Below are positions 42,247 through 52,139 of a stretch of 55,929 nt of DNA, piece after piece; within the stretch, counting starts at the first letter, position 1; every line of letters starts with the position of its first letter. This DNA comes from Ruminococcus turbiniformis (GTDB taxonomy: Bacteria; Bacillota; Clostridia; Lachnospirales; Lachnospiraceae), in the NCBI RefSeq assembly GCF_020687545.1, contig NZ_JAJEQX010000027.1, positions 1 to 55,929 on the forward strand, written 5' to 3'. The position numbers were made by a program, and so were the translations under genes. Under the pieces are notes generated by a model that saw only the letters and a list, made by a program, of their open reading frames with translations, did no database searches and was not told where the DNA came from.

Positions 42247-43146
42247 TTATACGCGATTTTCTTCTCCCGCACAAGGGGACTTCTGCCTTCTGAGCACTTC
42301 TCTGACAGCGTACGCCACTCCCAGATCCGTGTTTGACTTCGTGATGTATTTTGCCGCCTCTTTAATCTCCGGCGATGCATTCTCCATGGCCACGGTTGCC
42401 CCGAAGTCCATAGACAGCATGGAATAGTCATTCAGGCTGTCTCCAAGCACCATCACCTCGTCCATTGTATATCCCAGCGATTCGATATATTCTTTGAGAA
42501 CAGGCCCTTTCTGCGCCTTCACATCCGTGATCTCCAGATTCGTCGCAAAAGATGACGCCACTGCAAGATCCTTCTGTTTCTCCAGCTCTTTTCTGATCTT
42601 ATCCAGCATGTCCGTGTCTTTGGAAAACAGGAACACCTTGTAAACCGGAACCCCTGCCGCCTCGAGCTCATCCAGTCCGGACACGGCCCTTGTATTCTCT
42701 CTCATTCTCTGATAGAGCGGAAGTTTCTCTACCTCTTCCCGGGGCGCGTTTGCATGGAAATCCTGGATCTGAAGGATCAGGCTCTCCTCTGTCTCCTCCG
42801 GCGTCCCGATACGGTAGTCCGGGCCGTCTGTACAGAAAATGACAGATACCGGATAATCTCTGAGCTGTTCATAGATCCGTCTGCACTGCTCCATGCTGAT
42901 CGGCCATGTCCTGACGATCCGCTTCTCCCGGTCGCGGACTTCCGCCCCGCTGCTTAAAATATAATCACACACCAGTCCGGCTCCCTCAAGCTCCGCCATT
43001 GCCCCGGGAAAATTTCTGCCCGTGGCGATCATGAACCGGATCCCCGCACTGCACGCTTCCCGGATCGCCTGAAGCGTCTCCGGAGCCGGCTTATGGTCAT
43101 CTCCCAGAAGAGTGCCGTCCATATCACTTGCTATTACTTTTATCAT
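42247..43146 (-). CDS. Cof-type HAD-superfamily phosphatase
   Basis: The 299-residue protein has motif I IASDMDGTLLGDDHKP, motif II MIATGRNF, and the final VLGDSLNDYSMLSMDFGATVAMENA. The insert cap is type C2B. Substrates are usually sugar or nucleotide phosphates and cannot be predicted. AAAGGAG precedes the ATG at 43146. Probably first gene of a murT-gatD transcript. Confidence 0.88.
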   Translation of the reverse strand: MIKVIASDMDGTLLGDDHKPAPETLQAIREACSAGIRFMIATGRNFPGAMAELEGAGLVCDYILSSGAEVRDREKRIVRTWPISMEQCRRIYEQLRDYPVSVIFCTDGPDYRIGTPEETEESLILQIQDFHANAPREEVEKLPLYQRMRENTRAVSGLDELEAAGVPVYKVFLFSKDTDMLDKIRKELEKQKDLAVASSFATNLEITDVKAQKGPVLKEYIESLGYTMDEVMVLGDSLNDYSMLSMDFGATVAMENASPEIKEAAKYITKSNTDLGVAYAVREVLRRQKSPCAGEENRV

Positions 43147-43174
43147 CTCTGTTTCTCTCCTTTTCACGCTATAG

Positions 43175-43203
43175 ATTATATAAGTTTTAGGCGTTTCCTG
43201 CAA
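43175..43203 (-). promoter_or_regulatory. Promoter of the HAD-murT-gatD genes
   Basis: TTGCAG (43198-43203) and TATAAT (43175-43180) on the minus strand with a 17-base spacer. Confidence 0.7.
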
Positions 43204-43253
43204 CTGCATACAAAAAGTTGTCACACATCTCCGGCAATGTCCTGCTGTTCAAG

Positions 43254-43282
43254 TTGTCACCTGTCCCCCGTAATGCTATACT
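43254..43282 (+). promoter_or_regulatory. Promoter of the second MoxR/VWA pair, with an AAGTTGTCAC repeat
   Basis: TTGTCA (43254-43259) and TATACT (43277-43282) with a 17-base spacer. AAGTTGTCAC occurs here (43251-43260) and again 36 bases upstream (43215-43224), possibly a regulator site. Confidence 0.75.
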
Positions 43283-43315
43283 GATTACGTCAGAAAACGC
43301 AGTGAGGTGACCACT

Positions 43316-44221
43316 ATGCTTGAATTTCTAAGAGAAGAACATGTCAGTGAACAGATCATACGGCAGATCGAACAGTTCCGGGAAAAATACCCGTCAGAGA
43401 CCGATACTTTCACCATCCGGCCGCGCTATCTCTACTATGGAAAAGAAGTGTGGGAACAGGCAGCCCAGGCTCTTCTCTGCGGGGAAAATCTCCTGCTCGC
43501 GGGCGCAAAGGCAACCGGTAAAAACGTCCTGGCGGACAATCTCGCCGCTGTCTTCGGCAGACCATCCTTTGGCGTCTCGTTCCATATCAATATGGACGCA
43601 TCCTACATGATCGGTACGGATACGTTCCGGGACGGCCAGGTCGTATTCCGCCCGGGGCCGGTATATCAGTGCGCCGACCAGGGAGGCTTCTGCATCCTGG
43701 ATGAGATCAATATGGCCAGAAACGAAGCTCTTGCCGTGCTCCACTCTGTCCTCGACTTCCGGCGCATGATCAGCGTTCCCGGATACGACGCCATCCGCGT
43801 GCACGACGCCGCCCGTTTCATTGCGACAATGAATTACGGGTACGCCGGGACGCGCGAGCTCAACGAAGCCCTCGCCTCCCGCTTTGTAGTCATCCATATG
43901 CCGGAAATCACGCAGGACAACCTTGAGAAGCTTCTCCGGAAGGATTTTCCCGACATAAACCGCCAGGCGGCAGCTCAGTTTGCAGGACTGTTCACGGATA
44001 TCGGAAAGAAATGCCAGAACGGGGAGCTGACGCCGAAAGTGCTTGATCTGCGCGGGCTGCTCGACGCTGTCCGGCTCATCCGCGCCGGTCTTTCCCCGCT
44101 TCCCGCGCTGGACATGGGAATCACAAACAAGACCTTCGACAGCTACGAGCAGTCTCTCGTGCGGGATATCATCGCGTCACGCATCTCAAAAAATGCCCGG
44201 AGTTCTTCCTTTTTCGATTAA
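43316..44221 (+). CDS. MoxR-family AAA+ ATPase (second MoxR/VWA set)
   Basis: The 301-residue protein has LLLAGAKATGKNVLADNLA as Walker A, Walker B GGFCILDEINMARNEAL and sensor FIATMNYGYAGTRELNEALASRF. The P-loop ends GKN where nearly all family members have GKT or GKS, which could weaken nucleotide binding. ATG at 43316 has GAGGTG 6 bases upstream. The VWA gene follows after 109 bases. Together they resemble NorQ/NorD or CbbQ/CbbO-type pairs, but no denitrification or Rubisco genes are near. Confidence 0.85.
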   Translation: MLEFLREEHVSEQIIRQIEQFREKYPSETDTFTIRPRYLYYGKEVWEQAAQALLCGENLLLAGAKATGKNVLADNLAAVFGRPSFGVSFHINMDASYMIGTDTFRDGQVVFRPGPVYQCADQGGFCILDEINMARNEALAVLHSVLDFRRMISVPGYDAIRVHDAARFIATMNYGYAGTRELNEALASRFVVIHMPEITQDNLEKLLRKDFPDINRQAAAQFAGLFTDIGKKCQNGELTPKVLDLRGLLDAVRLIRAGLSPLPALDMGITNKTFDSYEQSLVRDIIASRISKNARSSSFFD

Positions 44222-44330
44222 CCGGAAAGCCAGAATCCGGTTGCAGGGCGGATCGAATACAAAAAGGCGGTTGCAGATAGTTAGTGACAAATGCAGATAA
44301 ACAGATAAAAAGCAGGGAGCGAGACAGATT

Positions 44331-46100
44331 ATGGAAAGTTATGAACAGAACCGTTCCGCCCGGCAGAGAGCGCTCAACCTCGTATGGACCGCTGCCGGAG
44401 AATACGGGTTTGAACCGGATTTTCTCGCCTTCACCCAGGACGGGAAGCCCGATTTTTATATGAATTCCGTCATCGGATACGTCCGGAAATGGTACGGCGG
44501 AGAGGAACTCTCCGGTCTTTTTGACGCGGTCGGCCTCTCTCTTATGAGAGAGACTCTGGACGGCGTGCTCTGGATCGGTCTGGAGAACTGCGCCTACGAG
44601 CGGGAAGTTCGGGAGCGTCCTGTCCTCTCCGAGCTCCGTCTTTCCTGCGCAGAACAGTTTTTCGATCAGCAGTTCTCAAAGTCCCGCCAGCAGTGGATGG
44701 CACAAAACAGCCTCGTTTACGCTCTCCAGGCCGCCCGATGGAACACCGTCCTGGGCCGTGCGCCGGGGCTTGTAAACCCGTGGGAGAGGCGTCTTTTCAA
44801 TGAACTTTCTTTCAGCGGAAACTTAAACAGCCGCCAGCTGGCGGAACAGGCTGCCCGGGTTCTCAGAACCTATTTCCGCTTTGACGCGGACCGCACAGTA
44901 CACTCCCCTCTCCTGAAACTGAAAAACGCGCTGGCTGCATACGCATCCCGCGCTCTCCCCTCCCGCGTCATCCGCTCCGAGGACCTGACGTTCGCCCGCG
45001 ACACTTCTGGAAACGGAATCGTCACTGCCCGCAGAACCGGGAAAAAATCTCTGTCCGGCCCGGCAGATGAAGCAGAAAACCTTGCCTATATCGAAAACTG
45101 CTTCGGCCTTCCGATGTACGGCAGAGAGGACAGCAGCAAAATCGAGCAGCTTCTGTGCACGGACCGGCACGAAGGGATGCATCTGTATTTTACGGACGGG
45201 GAACATCCCGCCAGTGCCTCCTCAGATCCGCTCATTCTCAGAGCCGTGCAGGGCGCACAGGCACAGGCCGCCCAGAACAGGCTGCACTACCGCGACAACC
45301 GTCATTTCTATCAGAACAGCATCCGCAGGCTCTCTTCCCGGATTCAGAACGCCATGCTCGTCTATCCGCAGCCCCTGAAGGTGAGAAGCCGCACAGGGCA
45401 GCTCTTTCCTTCCGAGATGTGGAGAGCCGTGTATCTCAACGACGAGCGGGTTTTCTCCGACGTTTTCCGGGAAGAGCGGCCGGATTTCTCCGTGGATCTG
45501 ATGCTTGACGCCTCCGCCTCCCGTCTTCAGAGTCAGGAGATCATCGCCGCACAGGCGTATGTGATCGCGCAAAGCCTGCGGGAATGCCGGATTCCGGTTC
45601 AGGTCTTCTCTTTTCTGAGTCTCAGGGGATATACAGTGATGCGGCGGTTCTGCGGGTATTCAGACAGTACGGATTCTGTCTTTGACTATTTTGCTGCCGG
45701 GTGGAACCGGGACGGACTGGCGCTCAGGGGCGCCGGATATCTAATGAGCACGTCCCGCGCCGAAAAGCGGATTCTGATCGTGCTCACCGATGCAAGTCCC
45801 AATGATGACCGGAAGCTTCCTCCCGCCCCCGGAAACGGCCGCCCAAACGGACAGCTCAGCGGGCATCTCTTAAGCCGGGACTACTCCGGAGACGCGGGTG
45901 TGGAAGACACAGCAGAGGAAGTGCGCCGATTAAGAAAGAGCGGGACTCAGGTCATGGCCATATTAAACGGCAGCGACGGGGACACCCGGGCCGCCCGAAA
46001 AATATACGGAAATGACTTCGTCCGGATTGAAGACATCAAACAGATGGCCGGGGCCGTGGGCGCACTGCTGCAGAAAAAGATCGCAGACCTGTCAGGATAA
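44331..46100 (+). CDS. VWA-domain partner protein (NorD/CobT-like)
   Basis: The 589-residue protein has a long N-terminal region without known motif and a C-terminal von Willebrand A domain (about 390-589). MIDAS residues are DLMLDASASRLQSQE and VLTDASPNDD. The domain ends IEDIKQMAGAVGALLQKKIADL. It would act with the MoxR ATPase just upstream as a chaperone complex inserting a metal or activating an enzyme. GGGAG lies 14 bases before the ATG. Confidence 0.82.
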   Translation: MESYEQNRSARQRALNLVWTAAGEYGFEPDFLAFTQDGKPDFYMNSVIGYVRKWYGGEELSGLFDAVGLSLMRETLDGVLWIGLENCAYEREVRERPVLSELRLSCAEQFFDQQFSKSRQQWMAQNSLVYALQAARWNTVLGRAPGLVNPWERRLFNELSFSGNLNSRQLAEQAARVLRTYFRFDADRTVHSPLLKLKNALAAYASRALPSRVIRSEDLTFARDTSGNGIVTARRTGKKSLSGPADEAENLAYIENCFGLPMYGREDSSKIEQLLCTDRHEGMHLYFTDGEHPASASSDPLILRAVQGAQAQAAQNRLHYRDNRHFYQNSIRRLSSRIQNAMLVYPQPLKVRSRTGQLFPSEMWRAVYLNDERVFSDVFREERPDFSVDLMLDASASRLQSQEIIAAQAYVIAQSLRECRIPVQVFSFLSLRGYTVMRRFCGYSDSTDSVFDYFAAGWNRDGLALRGAGYLMSTSRAEKRILIVLTDASPNDDRKLPPAPGNGRPNGQLSGHLLSRDYSGDAGVEDTAEEVRRLRKSGTQVMAILNGSDGDTRAARKIYGNDFVRIEDIKQMAGAVGALLQKKIADLSG

Positions 46101-46159
46101 TTTTTCAGCCGGATGATCGTACCGCGCGGGGACTGCACGGGCTGCTGCCCGGCAGCCTC

Positions 46160-46693
46160 CTAGAGTTTGACCATCTTCGGCTCATGTCCCAGCGCGGGAA
46201 TAATCTTCCCGGTCAGATCTTCCATCCTGATTTTCAGGCTGGATGTATTGATGCACGGATGGCAGCCGAAATACTCGTCTGTCAGAACGTCCTCATCGAT
46301 GAGAAGCTGCACCTTATTCTCGTGGTCGTTCATCAGGCCGAGCACGCTCACCGACCCCGGCGTGATATCCAGATATTTCTCCATATACTCCGGCTTTGCA
46401 AAGGAAAGCCGGGAAGAACCGATCTGGGCGGACAGGTATTTGGTCTTAAACGGCTTGTCCCCCGGGATCAGGAGCAGATAAAAATCCGTCTCCTGCCGGT
46501 TGCACAGGAAAAGGTTCTTGCAGATCGCCGCATCGAGCGTTCTGTCAATCTCCTCACACGCCTCCATCGTCATTGCCGCCTCATGATCTATTCTTTCATA
46601 AGTTATTCCCAGTGAATCAAGAAAGTCGTAAACCCGTATCTCCTTGTCAAGCCGTCCTTCTGTATTCTCCGGTCTTCCGCTTACCAGTTTCAT
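46160..46693 (-). CDS. Prolyl-tRNA editing (YbaK/ProX)-like protein
   Basis: The 177-residue protein has YDFLDSLGITYERIDHEAAMTMEAC, CKNLFLCNRQETDFYLLLIPGDKPFKTKYLSAQIG and PGSVSVLGLMND, typical of ProX/YbaK domain proteins that deacylate mischarged tRNA. It lies convergent to the VWA gene with 59 bases between them. A GGCTGC/GCAGCC hairpin in the gap lacks a U-run. Confidence 0.85.
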   Translation of the reverse strand: MKLVSGRPENTEGRLDKEIRVYDFLDSLGITYERIDHEAAMTMEACEEIDRTLDAAICKNLFLCNRQETDFYLLLIPGDKPFKTKYLSAQIGSSRLSFAKPEYMEKYLDITPGSVSVLGLMNDHENKVQLLIDEDVLTDEYFGCHPCINTSSLKIRMEDLTGKIIPALGHEPKMVKL

Positions 46694-46730
46694 TTTCTTT
46701 CCTCTCCTGTTATCTGTTTTATCGTTCTCC

Positions 46731-48437
46731 TCAGCTCAGTTTCAGTCCCCTGTACCGGTTCAGGCAGGCGAAGATCTCCTGCCGTCTCGGAGCCGCCATA
46801 CAGGAAACACTTGACTGGCTCTCACAGAGCGCTGCAAGCGTGCCCTTTTTCACCGCCTGTTCAAGCTCGTCCACAACCTGCCGCATCTCTTTCCTGCCGT
46901 CCAGTATGTGCTTCTGTGCGTAGCGCATACAGTATCCGAGCGCTGTCACCTGCTCGCTGTCCGTGATCTGCTCCACATAGCGCAGATCTATCGTCTCTTT
47001 GTTAATCATGACAGCTTCCCGTCCCATCGTCTTCATCTTGATCCGGTCATTTCCCTTAAACGCAGGCGACGGCTTCGGGCATCTTCGGAAATCCGGCTTC
47101 TTTGCCGGTTCTTCCGGGCTGCTGATCACCGGGTAATCCCTTGCCTCGTTCTTCGCGTATTCCGTAATGTCCTTCGGAACGTACCGGTCCATCTGTACGA
47201 TCGTGTCCGCCACATGAAAATACGCGCCCGAGCTGCCCGCCACGATAATCGTCGAGATGCCGTAGCAGTCATACAGTTCCCGTATCCGCTCGATAAACGG
47301 CGTAATCGGCTCCATATCCCGGTGAATGACGCGCTGCATCAGCTCATCACGGATCATAAAGTTCGTAGCGCTTGTGTCCTCGTCTATGAGCAGAAGCGAA
47401 GCCCCCGCCTCTATGCTCTCCACCACGTTTGCCGCCTGCGACGTACTTCCGCTGGCATCCTCTGTGCAGAACGCAGTTGTATCCTTCCCGTTCGGCAGAT
47501 CATTTATAAACATGGAAATATCTGTCCGCGAGATGCTCCTGCCGTCCTCCGCGCGGATCTTTACCGCAGTGTTGTCCGTGATCACGTATTCCCTTCCATC
47601 TCCGGCGATATGATTGTACACGCCCAGCTCAAGCGTCTTTAAGAGCGTTGACTTGCCGTGATATCCCCCGCCGACGATAAGTGTAATTCCTTTTCGGATT
47701 CCCATTCCGGTAATCTTCCCTTTGTGGGGGAGATTCATCGTCACTTTCAGCTCCTCCGGGGATCTGAACTTCACACCGCCTTTCATCGGTCTCGGGGAAA
47801 TCCCCGACTCTCTCGGCAAAACGCTTCCGTCCGCCACGAATGCGCACAGCCCCATCTCCGGCAGCATTTCTCTGATATACTGCTGGTCCTCCGCCAGATC
47901 CGCAATGGCGCGCAGACGCGCTGCGTCCATGTTTTTATAAAAGAGCGAATGTTTTACACAGTCCGGCACAAACTGAAAGAGAATCTTCTCCAGTTCTCCC
48001 GCGTTGATCGTTCTTCCGTTTGCCGGGAATCCGATCTCCATGCGCAGAGTCACGTCACCGCCCGCCGGATCAATCCTGCAGGCCGTCCGCTCCAGAACTT
48101 CCTGAGAGCAGCGGCTTACAGAGATAAGGCCGCTCTTTCCCGATCCCTTCGCCTTAAACGCAAACTGATCCGCCCGCCGGCCAAACTGCCGCGTCAGTTC
48201 GTCCTGGAGCGCGATGCGCTGATGTGCCTGCGCGTACAGCTCCCGCGGGAATCCCGCATTCTTTCCGGCCACTCTCACACTCACCTTTGAGGGCGACGCA
48301 AAAGGATCTCCCTGCACATGGTCGATCGACAAAACATACCCCGGGAACTGGTACATTCCTCGCGTGTCTTTATACGCGGGATATCCGCGATGGTCAATCC
48401 TGTGAAGCAATTCTCTTAAATCTGTTGATGACTGCAT
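46731..48437 (-). CDS. ABC-class ATPase domain protein
   Basis: The 568-residue protein has Walker A ITLIVGGGYHGKSTLLKTLELGVYNHI (about 242-268) and Walker B ASLLLIDEDTSATNFMIRDELMQ. The N-terminal half contains RIALQDELTRQFGRRADQFAFKAKGSGKSGLISVSR. These fit the predicted ATPases of the ABC class without membrane parts; function unknown. The start is preceded by AAAGGAG, just downstream of a long hairpin. Confidence 0.85.
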   Translation of the reverse strand: MQSSTDLRELLHRIDHRGYPAYKDTRGMYQFPGYVLSIDHVQGDPFASPSKVSVRVAGKNAGFPRELYAQAHQRIALQDELTRQFGRRADQFAFKAKGSGKSGLISVSRCSQEVLERTACRIDPAGGDVTLRMEIGFPANGRTINAGELEKILFQFVPDCVKHSLFYKNMDAARLRAIADLAEDQQYIREMLPEMGLCAFVADGSVLPRESGISPRPMKGGVKFRSPEELKVTMNLPHKGKITGMGIRKGITLIVGGGYHGKSTLLKTLELGVYNHIAGDGREYVITDNTAVKIRAEDGRSISRTDISMFINDLPNGKDTTAFCTEDASGSTSQAANVVESIEAGASLLLIDEDTSATNFMIRDELMQRVIHRDMEPITPFIERIRELYDCYGISTIIVAGSSGAYFHVADTIVQMDRYVPKDITEYAKNEARDYPVISSPEEPAKKPDFRRCPKPSPAFKGNDRIKMKTMGREAVMINKETIDLRYVEQITDSEQVTALGYCMRYAQKHILDGRKEMRQVVDELEQAVKKGTLAALCESQSSVSCMAAPRRQEIFACLNRYRGLKLS

Positions 48438-48465
48438 TTCATTTCTCCTTTTTCAAAACAGGGTA

Positions 48466-48527
48466 CGCCGCAGCTTACTGCTCCGGCCGGGTTCTTTCCC
48501 TTCACCGGCACAGGCCAAGCTGCGGCG
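48466..48527. repeat. Long inverted repeat with GCTCCGGCCGGG core between trpS and the ATPase gene
   Basis: CGCCGCAGCTT (48466-48476) pairs with AAGCTGCGGCG (48517-48527). The loop contains GCTCCGGCCGGG, also present in the inverted repeat at 53975-54044. It may act as terminator of trpS or as a processing signal. Confidence 0.65.
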
Positions 48528-48547
48528 CATATTTTTCGTATAAAAGT

Positions 48548-49639
48548 TTAATTTTTCTCTGTAAACATCTCTGACTGAACCCGGATCAGCTCTTCATCGT
48601 CAAAGTAATTGATCTTCATAGCCGCCTTGACTTCGCTGAGTGTCTGAGCTGCCACTTTCTCCGCTTTCTCGCTTCCCTTTTTCAGGATCTCGTACACAGC
48701 GGGAATGTCTTTCTGGAACTCTTTTCTTCTGTTCCGGATCGGCTCAAGCTCCGCCTGAAGCACATTGTTTAAGAACCGCTTCACCTTCATATCGCCCAGA
48801 CCGCCTCTCTTGTAGTGGTCTTTCAGTTCGTCAAGGTTTGCGTACTCCGGAAGGAATTCCGGGAAATACTCCGGCCTGCAGAACGCGTCCAGATAGGTGA
48901 ACACGGTATTGCCTTCCAGTTTGCCCGGATCCTCGACGCGGATGTGGGTCGGATCCGTAAACATGCTGAACACTTTTTTCTTGATATCTTCCGGTTCCTC
49001 GGAAAGATAGATACAGTTGTTCAGCGACTTGCTCATCTTTGCCTTGCCGTCGATTCCCGGAAGCCGCATGCACGCTTCATTGTCCGGGAGAAGGATCTTC
49101 GGTTCAACAAGCGTTTCCCCGTACACGGAATTAAACTTGTGGACGATCTCCTTCGTCTGTTCCAGCATCGGCATCTGATCCTCTCCTACCGGAACAACCG
49201 TCGCCTTGAACGCCGTGATATCCGCTGCCTGGCTGATCGGATACGTAAAGAATCCGACCGGGATGCTCGCCTCGAAATTTCTCATCTGAATCTCTGACTT
49301 CACCGTCGGATTGCGCTGCAGCCTGGACACTGTGACAAGGTTCATATAGTAGAATGAAAGCTCGCACAGCTCCGGTATCTGCGACTGGATAAGCAGCGTG
49401 GATTTCTCCGGATCCAGCCCGCACGCGAGATAGTCAAGCGCTACTTCTATGATATTCTGACGTACTTTCTCCGGATTATCCGCATTGTCCGTCAGCGCCT
49501 GCGCATCTGCGATCATAATAAAAATGTCATCAAAGTCCCCCGTATTCTGAAGTTCAACTCTTCGCCTTAAGGATCCCACATAATGCCCCACATGAAGTCT
49601 TCCTGTGGGCCGGTCCCCTGTAAGCATGATCTTCTTCAT
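48548..49639 (-). CDS. trpS: Tryptophan--tRNA ligase
   Basis: The 363-residue class I synthetase has the HIGH-type motif [17 protein letters not shown] and KMSKS in [15 protein letters not shown], plus [17 protein letters not shown]. Length is slightly above the usual 330-340. No T-box-like leader is seen, since the PAP2 gene ends 23 bases before it; the two probably share a transcript. Confidence 0.95.
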   Translation of the reverse strand: MKKIMLTGDRPTGRLHVGHYVGSLRRRVELQNTGDFDDIFIMIADAQALTDNADNPEKVRQNIIEVALDYLACGLDPEKSTLLIQSQIPELCELSFYYMNLVTVSRLQRNPTVKSEIQMRNFEASIPVGFFTYPISQAADITAFKATVVPVGEDQMPMLEQTKEIVHKFNSVYGETLVEPKILLPDNEACMRLPGIDGKAKMSKSLNNCIYLSEEPEDIKKKVFSMFTDPTHIRVEDPGKLEGNTVFTYLDAFCRPEYFPEFLPEYANLDELKDHYKRGGLGDMKVKRFLNNVLQAELEPIRNRRKEFQKDIPAVYEILKKGSEKAEKVAAQTLSEVKAAMKINYFDDEELIRVQSEMFTEKN

Positions 49640-49662
49640 CTCTCTTTTTCCTCCTGATTGCC

Positions 49663-50349
49663 TTACTTATTCTGCAAAAGCGGACGCTTCATCCGCACAG
49701 TTCCCGGAACGCGCTTTCTCTCCATCACATAGACGAACAGGTACAGCACATACGCCATACAGAACGCTCCGATCACATCCACTACCGAATGCTGTTTCAA
49801 AAATACCGTGGCCAGTATGATAAGCGCTGCCAGCACATATGTGAAGAAACTGATAACCTGATGTTTCTGCAGGGCCTCGCTTTTATTCACCGCAATGCAT
49901 ACACACAGCGAGTTAAACACATGCAGACTCGGGAACACATTCGTACTCGTATCCGCACGGTACAGTATCCTGACCATATTCACAAAAATATTGTCTCTCT
50001 CAAAAACGACCGGCCGAAGATTCTGGCCATTCGGGAAAATCGTTGATATAACAAGAAAAATAGTCATTCCCGTAAACATGATCTGTGCCAGCCTGTAAAA
50101 TCCCGGTACATCCGTAAAGAAAAAGTACAGAAATGCAACACATATAAACGCAAACCAAAGCAGATACGGGATGATAAAATACTCGATAAACGGAATTCTT
50201 TCGTCAAACTCTGTCTGAATCACATGATATTGTGAAGTCACATGCTGTTCCAGCCAGAGAAACCAGATCATATATACAGGAACATACAAAAACACCCATG
50301 CATGTCTGTATTTTTTTGCCAGATAAGCAAGTTTTCTTTTTGCCTTCAT
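49663..50349 (-). CDS. PAP2-family membrane phosphatase
   Basis: The 228-residue protein has about six membrane helices and the PAP2 motifs [12 protein letters not shown] and [17 protein letters not shown], which carry the catalytic histidines. It should dephosphorylate a lipid phosphate such as phosphatidate or an undecaprenyl phosphate. Cotranscribed with trpS by position. Confidence 0.85.
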   Translation of the reverse strand: MKAKRKLAYLAKKYRHAWVFLYVPVYMIWFLWLEQHVTSQYHVIQTEFDERIPFIEYFIIPYLLWFAFICVAFLYFFFTDVPGFYRLAQIMFTGMTIFLVISTIFPNGQNLRPVVFERDNIFVNMVRILYRADTSTNVFPSLHVFNSLCVCIAVNKSEALQKHQVISFFTYVLAALIILATVFLKQHSVVDVIGAFCMAYVLYLFVYVMERKRVPGTVRMKRPLLQNK

Positions 50350-50434
50350 AAATGATGCCCCTTTTAATTATATTCCAATATGACGTTCTCGTTTTCCTGT
50401 TCTTTATTCCCTCTTCATTCCCTTGATTGCATCG

Positions 50435-50463
50435 ATTATAGCATGATTTATAGTGCTCAACAA
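50435..50463 (-). promoter_or_regulatory. Promoter of the PAP2-trpS transcript
   Basis: TTGTTG (50458-50463) and TATAAT (50435-50440) on the minus strand with a 17-base spacer. Confidence 0.7.
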
Positions 50464-50480
50464 CTGTCTTCACAAAACAT

Positions 50481-51434
50481 TTAAGAAATCTTTCGATTTG
50501 CCGCCGCTTTCGTTCCCCCGATCACGCTCAGGCGCTCTCCTGATATCTCCATCGCAACCGCTTTTCTCGGAAATTCCGGTTCCCCGTCCGTGTGAAGCGC
50601 CAGCGGTTTTTCCGTGAAAATCCCGGCTCTTCTGCATCGGAAAATCGTGACTTCCCGGAATCCCGTATGTTTTCCGAGGAGCGCCAGCGGAAGCAGAAAA
50701 AGAATTTTAAGCGGCGTCAGATCGTGGGCAACAACCACATCCAGCATGCCGTCCTTCGGAGAAGCCTCCGGGCAGAACTTAAATCCGCCTCCCTCGAAAG
50801 GCAGATTCATAAATGCGGCGAAATACGTTCTCTCAAATGTCTTTTCCGTCCCGTCATCCGTCCTTATTGTCATGCGCACCGGTTTGTCTTTGATCAGGCG
50901 GTCAAGCGCGACGACCGCATAGGTAAGCTTTCCCATCCCAAATCTGTTTAAAATCCTTTTCCAACGGGATACACACACCTCATGGCACACGGCCGCGTCA
51001 AATCCCACGCCCGCACTGACGGCAAACCGTCTCCGCTCCCCGTTTTTTTCCAGAACCCCAAGATCGATCTGCACCACACCCTCCGGATTCAGAATCGCCT
51101 CAAGCGCCTTCTCCGCCGGGACCGGAAGTTTAAGGCCCCTCGCGAAGTCATTGCTCGATCCGATCGGAATATACCCAAGCGTCACTTTTCCGGGATCCAG
51201 GATTCCGTTTATCACTTCGTTTACCGTTCCGTCTCCTCCCAGCACGACAATGCAGTGCTCCTGCCCGTCGGCGGTGATCTGAGCGGCAATCTTTTCGGCG
51301 TGTTTCTTTCTCTCTGTCAGATAGAGACGGTAGTCTGACCGCCGTTTTTTCAGCTCCGGCTCCAGCGTGTTCCACGTAAGCATACCGAGGCCGGAGCGCG
51401 CCTGCGGATTTACAATAAATTCATACAGTTTCAT
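50481..51434 (-). CDS. Diacylglycerol kinase-family lipid kinase
   Basis: The 317-residue protein has FIVNPQARSGLG, the GGDGTVNEVINGI nucleotide loop and GYIPIGSSNDFARGLKLP, then DGMLDVVVAHDLTPL. These are YegS/DgkB features. It phosphorylates diacylglycerol or a related lipid at the membrane surface. It follows a TetR gene by 15 bases, which probably controls it. Confidence 0.9.
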   Translation of the reverse strand: MKLYEFIVNPQARSGLGMLTWNTLEPELKKRRSDYRLYLTERKKHAEKIAAQITADGQEHCIVVLGGDGTVNEVINGILDPGKVTLGYIPIGSSNDFARGLKLPVPAEKALEAILNPEGVVQIDLGVLEKNGERRRFAVSAGVGFDAAVCHEVCVSRWKRILNRFGMGKLTYAVVALDRLIKDKPVRMTIRTDDGTEKTFERTYFAAFMNLPFEGGGFKFCPEASPKDGMLDVVVAHDLTPLKILFLLPLALLGKHTGFREVTIFRCRRAGIFTEKPLALHTDGEPEFPRKAVAMEISGERLSVIGGTKAAANRKIS

Positions 51435-51449
51435 AAAACACCTGTCATA

Positions 51450-52067
51450 TTATACATTTGTTCCGTCCATGAGCACTGCGTCGAGATATTTTCCGAGGGA
51501 ACGGCTCATATTCCCTTCAAAATCAGCATCTCCATGTTTCACGCACCACTCAAATACATTTCCTATTACGATCATACGGATATCTGTCGTAAACTCCTCG
51601 ATCTCTACATTCAGACGGACAATCCCCTCTTTCTCCGCCTTCTCAACATAAGTCTGCACCGTTACGATGGGATACGGCCGCTCCGTCCTGATGGCCGCAT
51701 TGAGAGCCTGATTTTTTGTGTCATAATAGCCGGACATAAATTCTACCCCCAGCTCTCTGCAGTATTTCACATAATTCATATATACCCGGATAATGCCCGC
51801 TTTTACCCCCGCAGCATTTTCCGGCAGTTCCAGAAGATCCGGATCTATCTGCGGCTGATCTTCGATATAATATGAGAGCAGATCGTCCTTTGTCTTAAAG
51901 TGATGATAAAAGCTCCCGTTTGACACTCCCGCTTCCTCGCAGATATTCTTGATGGACAGCTCTTCATAGCCCTTTTTCTGAAGAATACGCTTCGCCGCCT
52001 GAAATATTTTCTCCCGGGTTTCCCGTGATTTCTGCTGCTGTCTGGAAAGTTCCGTTTTTTCGCTCAT
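51450..52067 (-). CDS. TetR-family transcriptional regulator
   Basis: A 205-residue protein. The N-terminal helix-turn-helix reads TREKIFQAAKRILQKKGYEELSIKNICEEAGVSNGSFYHHFKTKDDLL (about 16-63 in pieces), followed by a ligand-binding domain without known match. ATG at 52067 has AGGAGA 10 bases upstream. It shares a transcript with the lipid kinase gene and may sense a lipid. Confidence 0.9.
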   Translation of the reverse strand: MSEKTELSRQQQKSRETREKIFQAAKRILQKKGYEELSIKNICEEAGVSNGSFYHHFKTKDDLLSYYIEDQPQIDPDLLELPENAAGVKAGIIRVYMNYVKYCRELGVEFMSGYYDTKNQALNAAIRTERPYPIVTVQTYVEKAEKEGIVRLNVEIEEFTTDIRMIVIGNVFEWCVKHGDADFEGNMSRSLGKYLDAVLMDGTNV

Positions 52068-52101
52068 TTTACGATTATCTCCTGTCTCTTCTGTCGAGGA
52101 A

Positions 52102-52130
52102 AGTATACCACAGTTCACCGGAAGTTTCAA
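52102..52130 (-). promoter_or_regulatory. Promoter of the TetR-lipid kinase transcript
   Basis: TTGAAA (52125-52130) and TATACT (52102-52107) on the minus strand with a 17-base spacer. Confidence 0.8.
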
Positions 52131-52139
52131 GAAAACAGA

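Noticed and set aside
48440..49700. T-box leader upstream of trpS
   Set aside because: The PAP2 gene ends 23 bases before trpS, leaving no room for a T-box.
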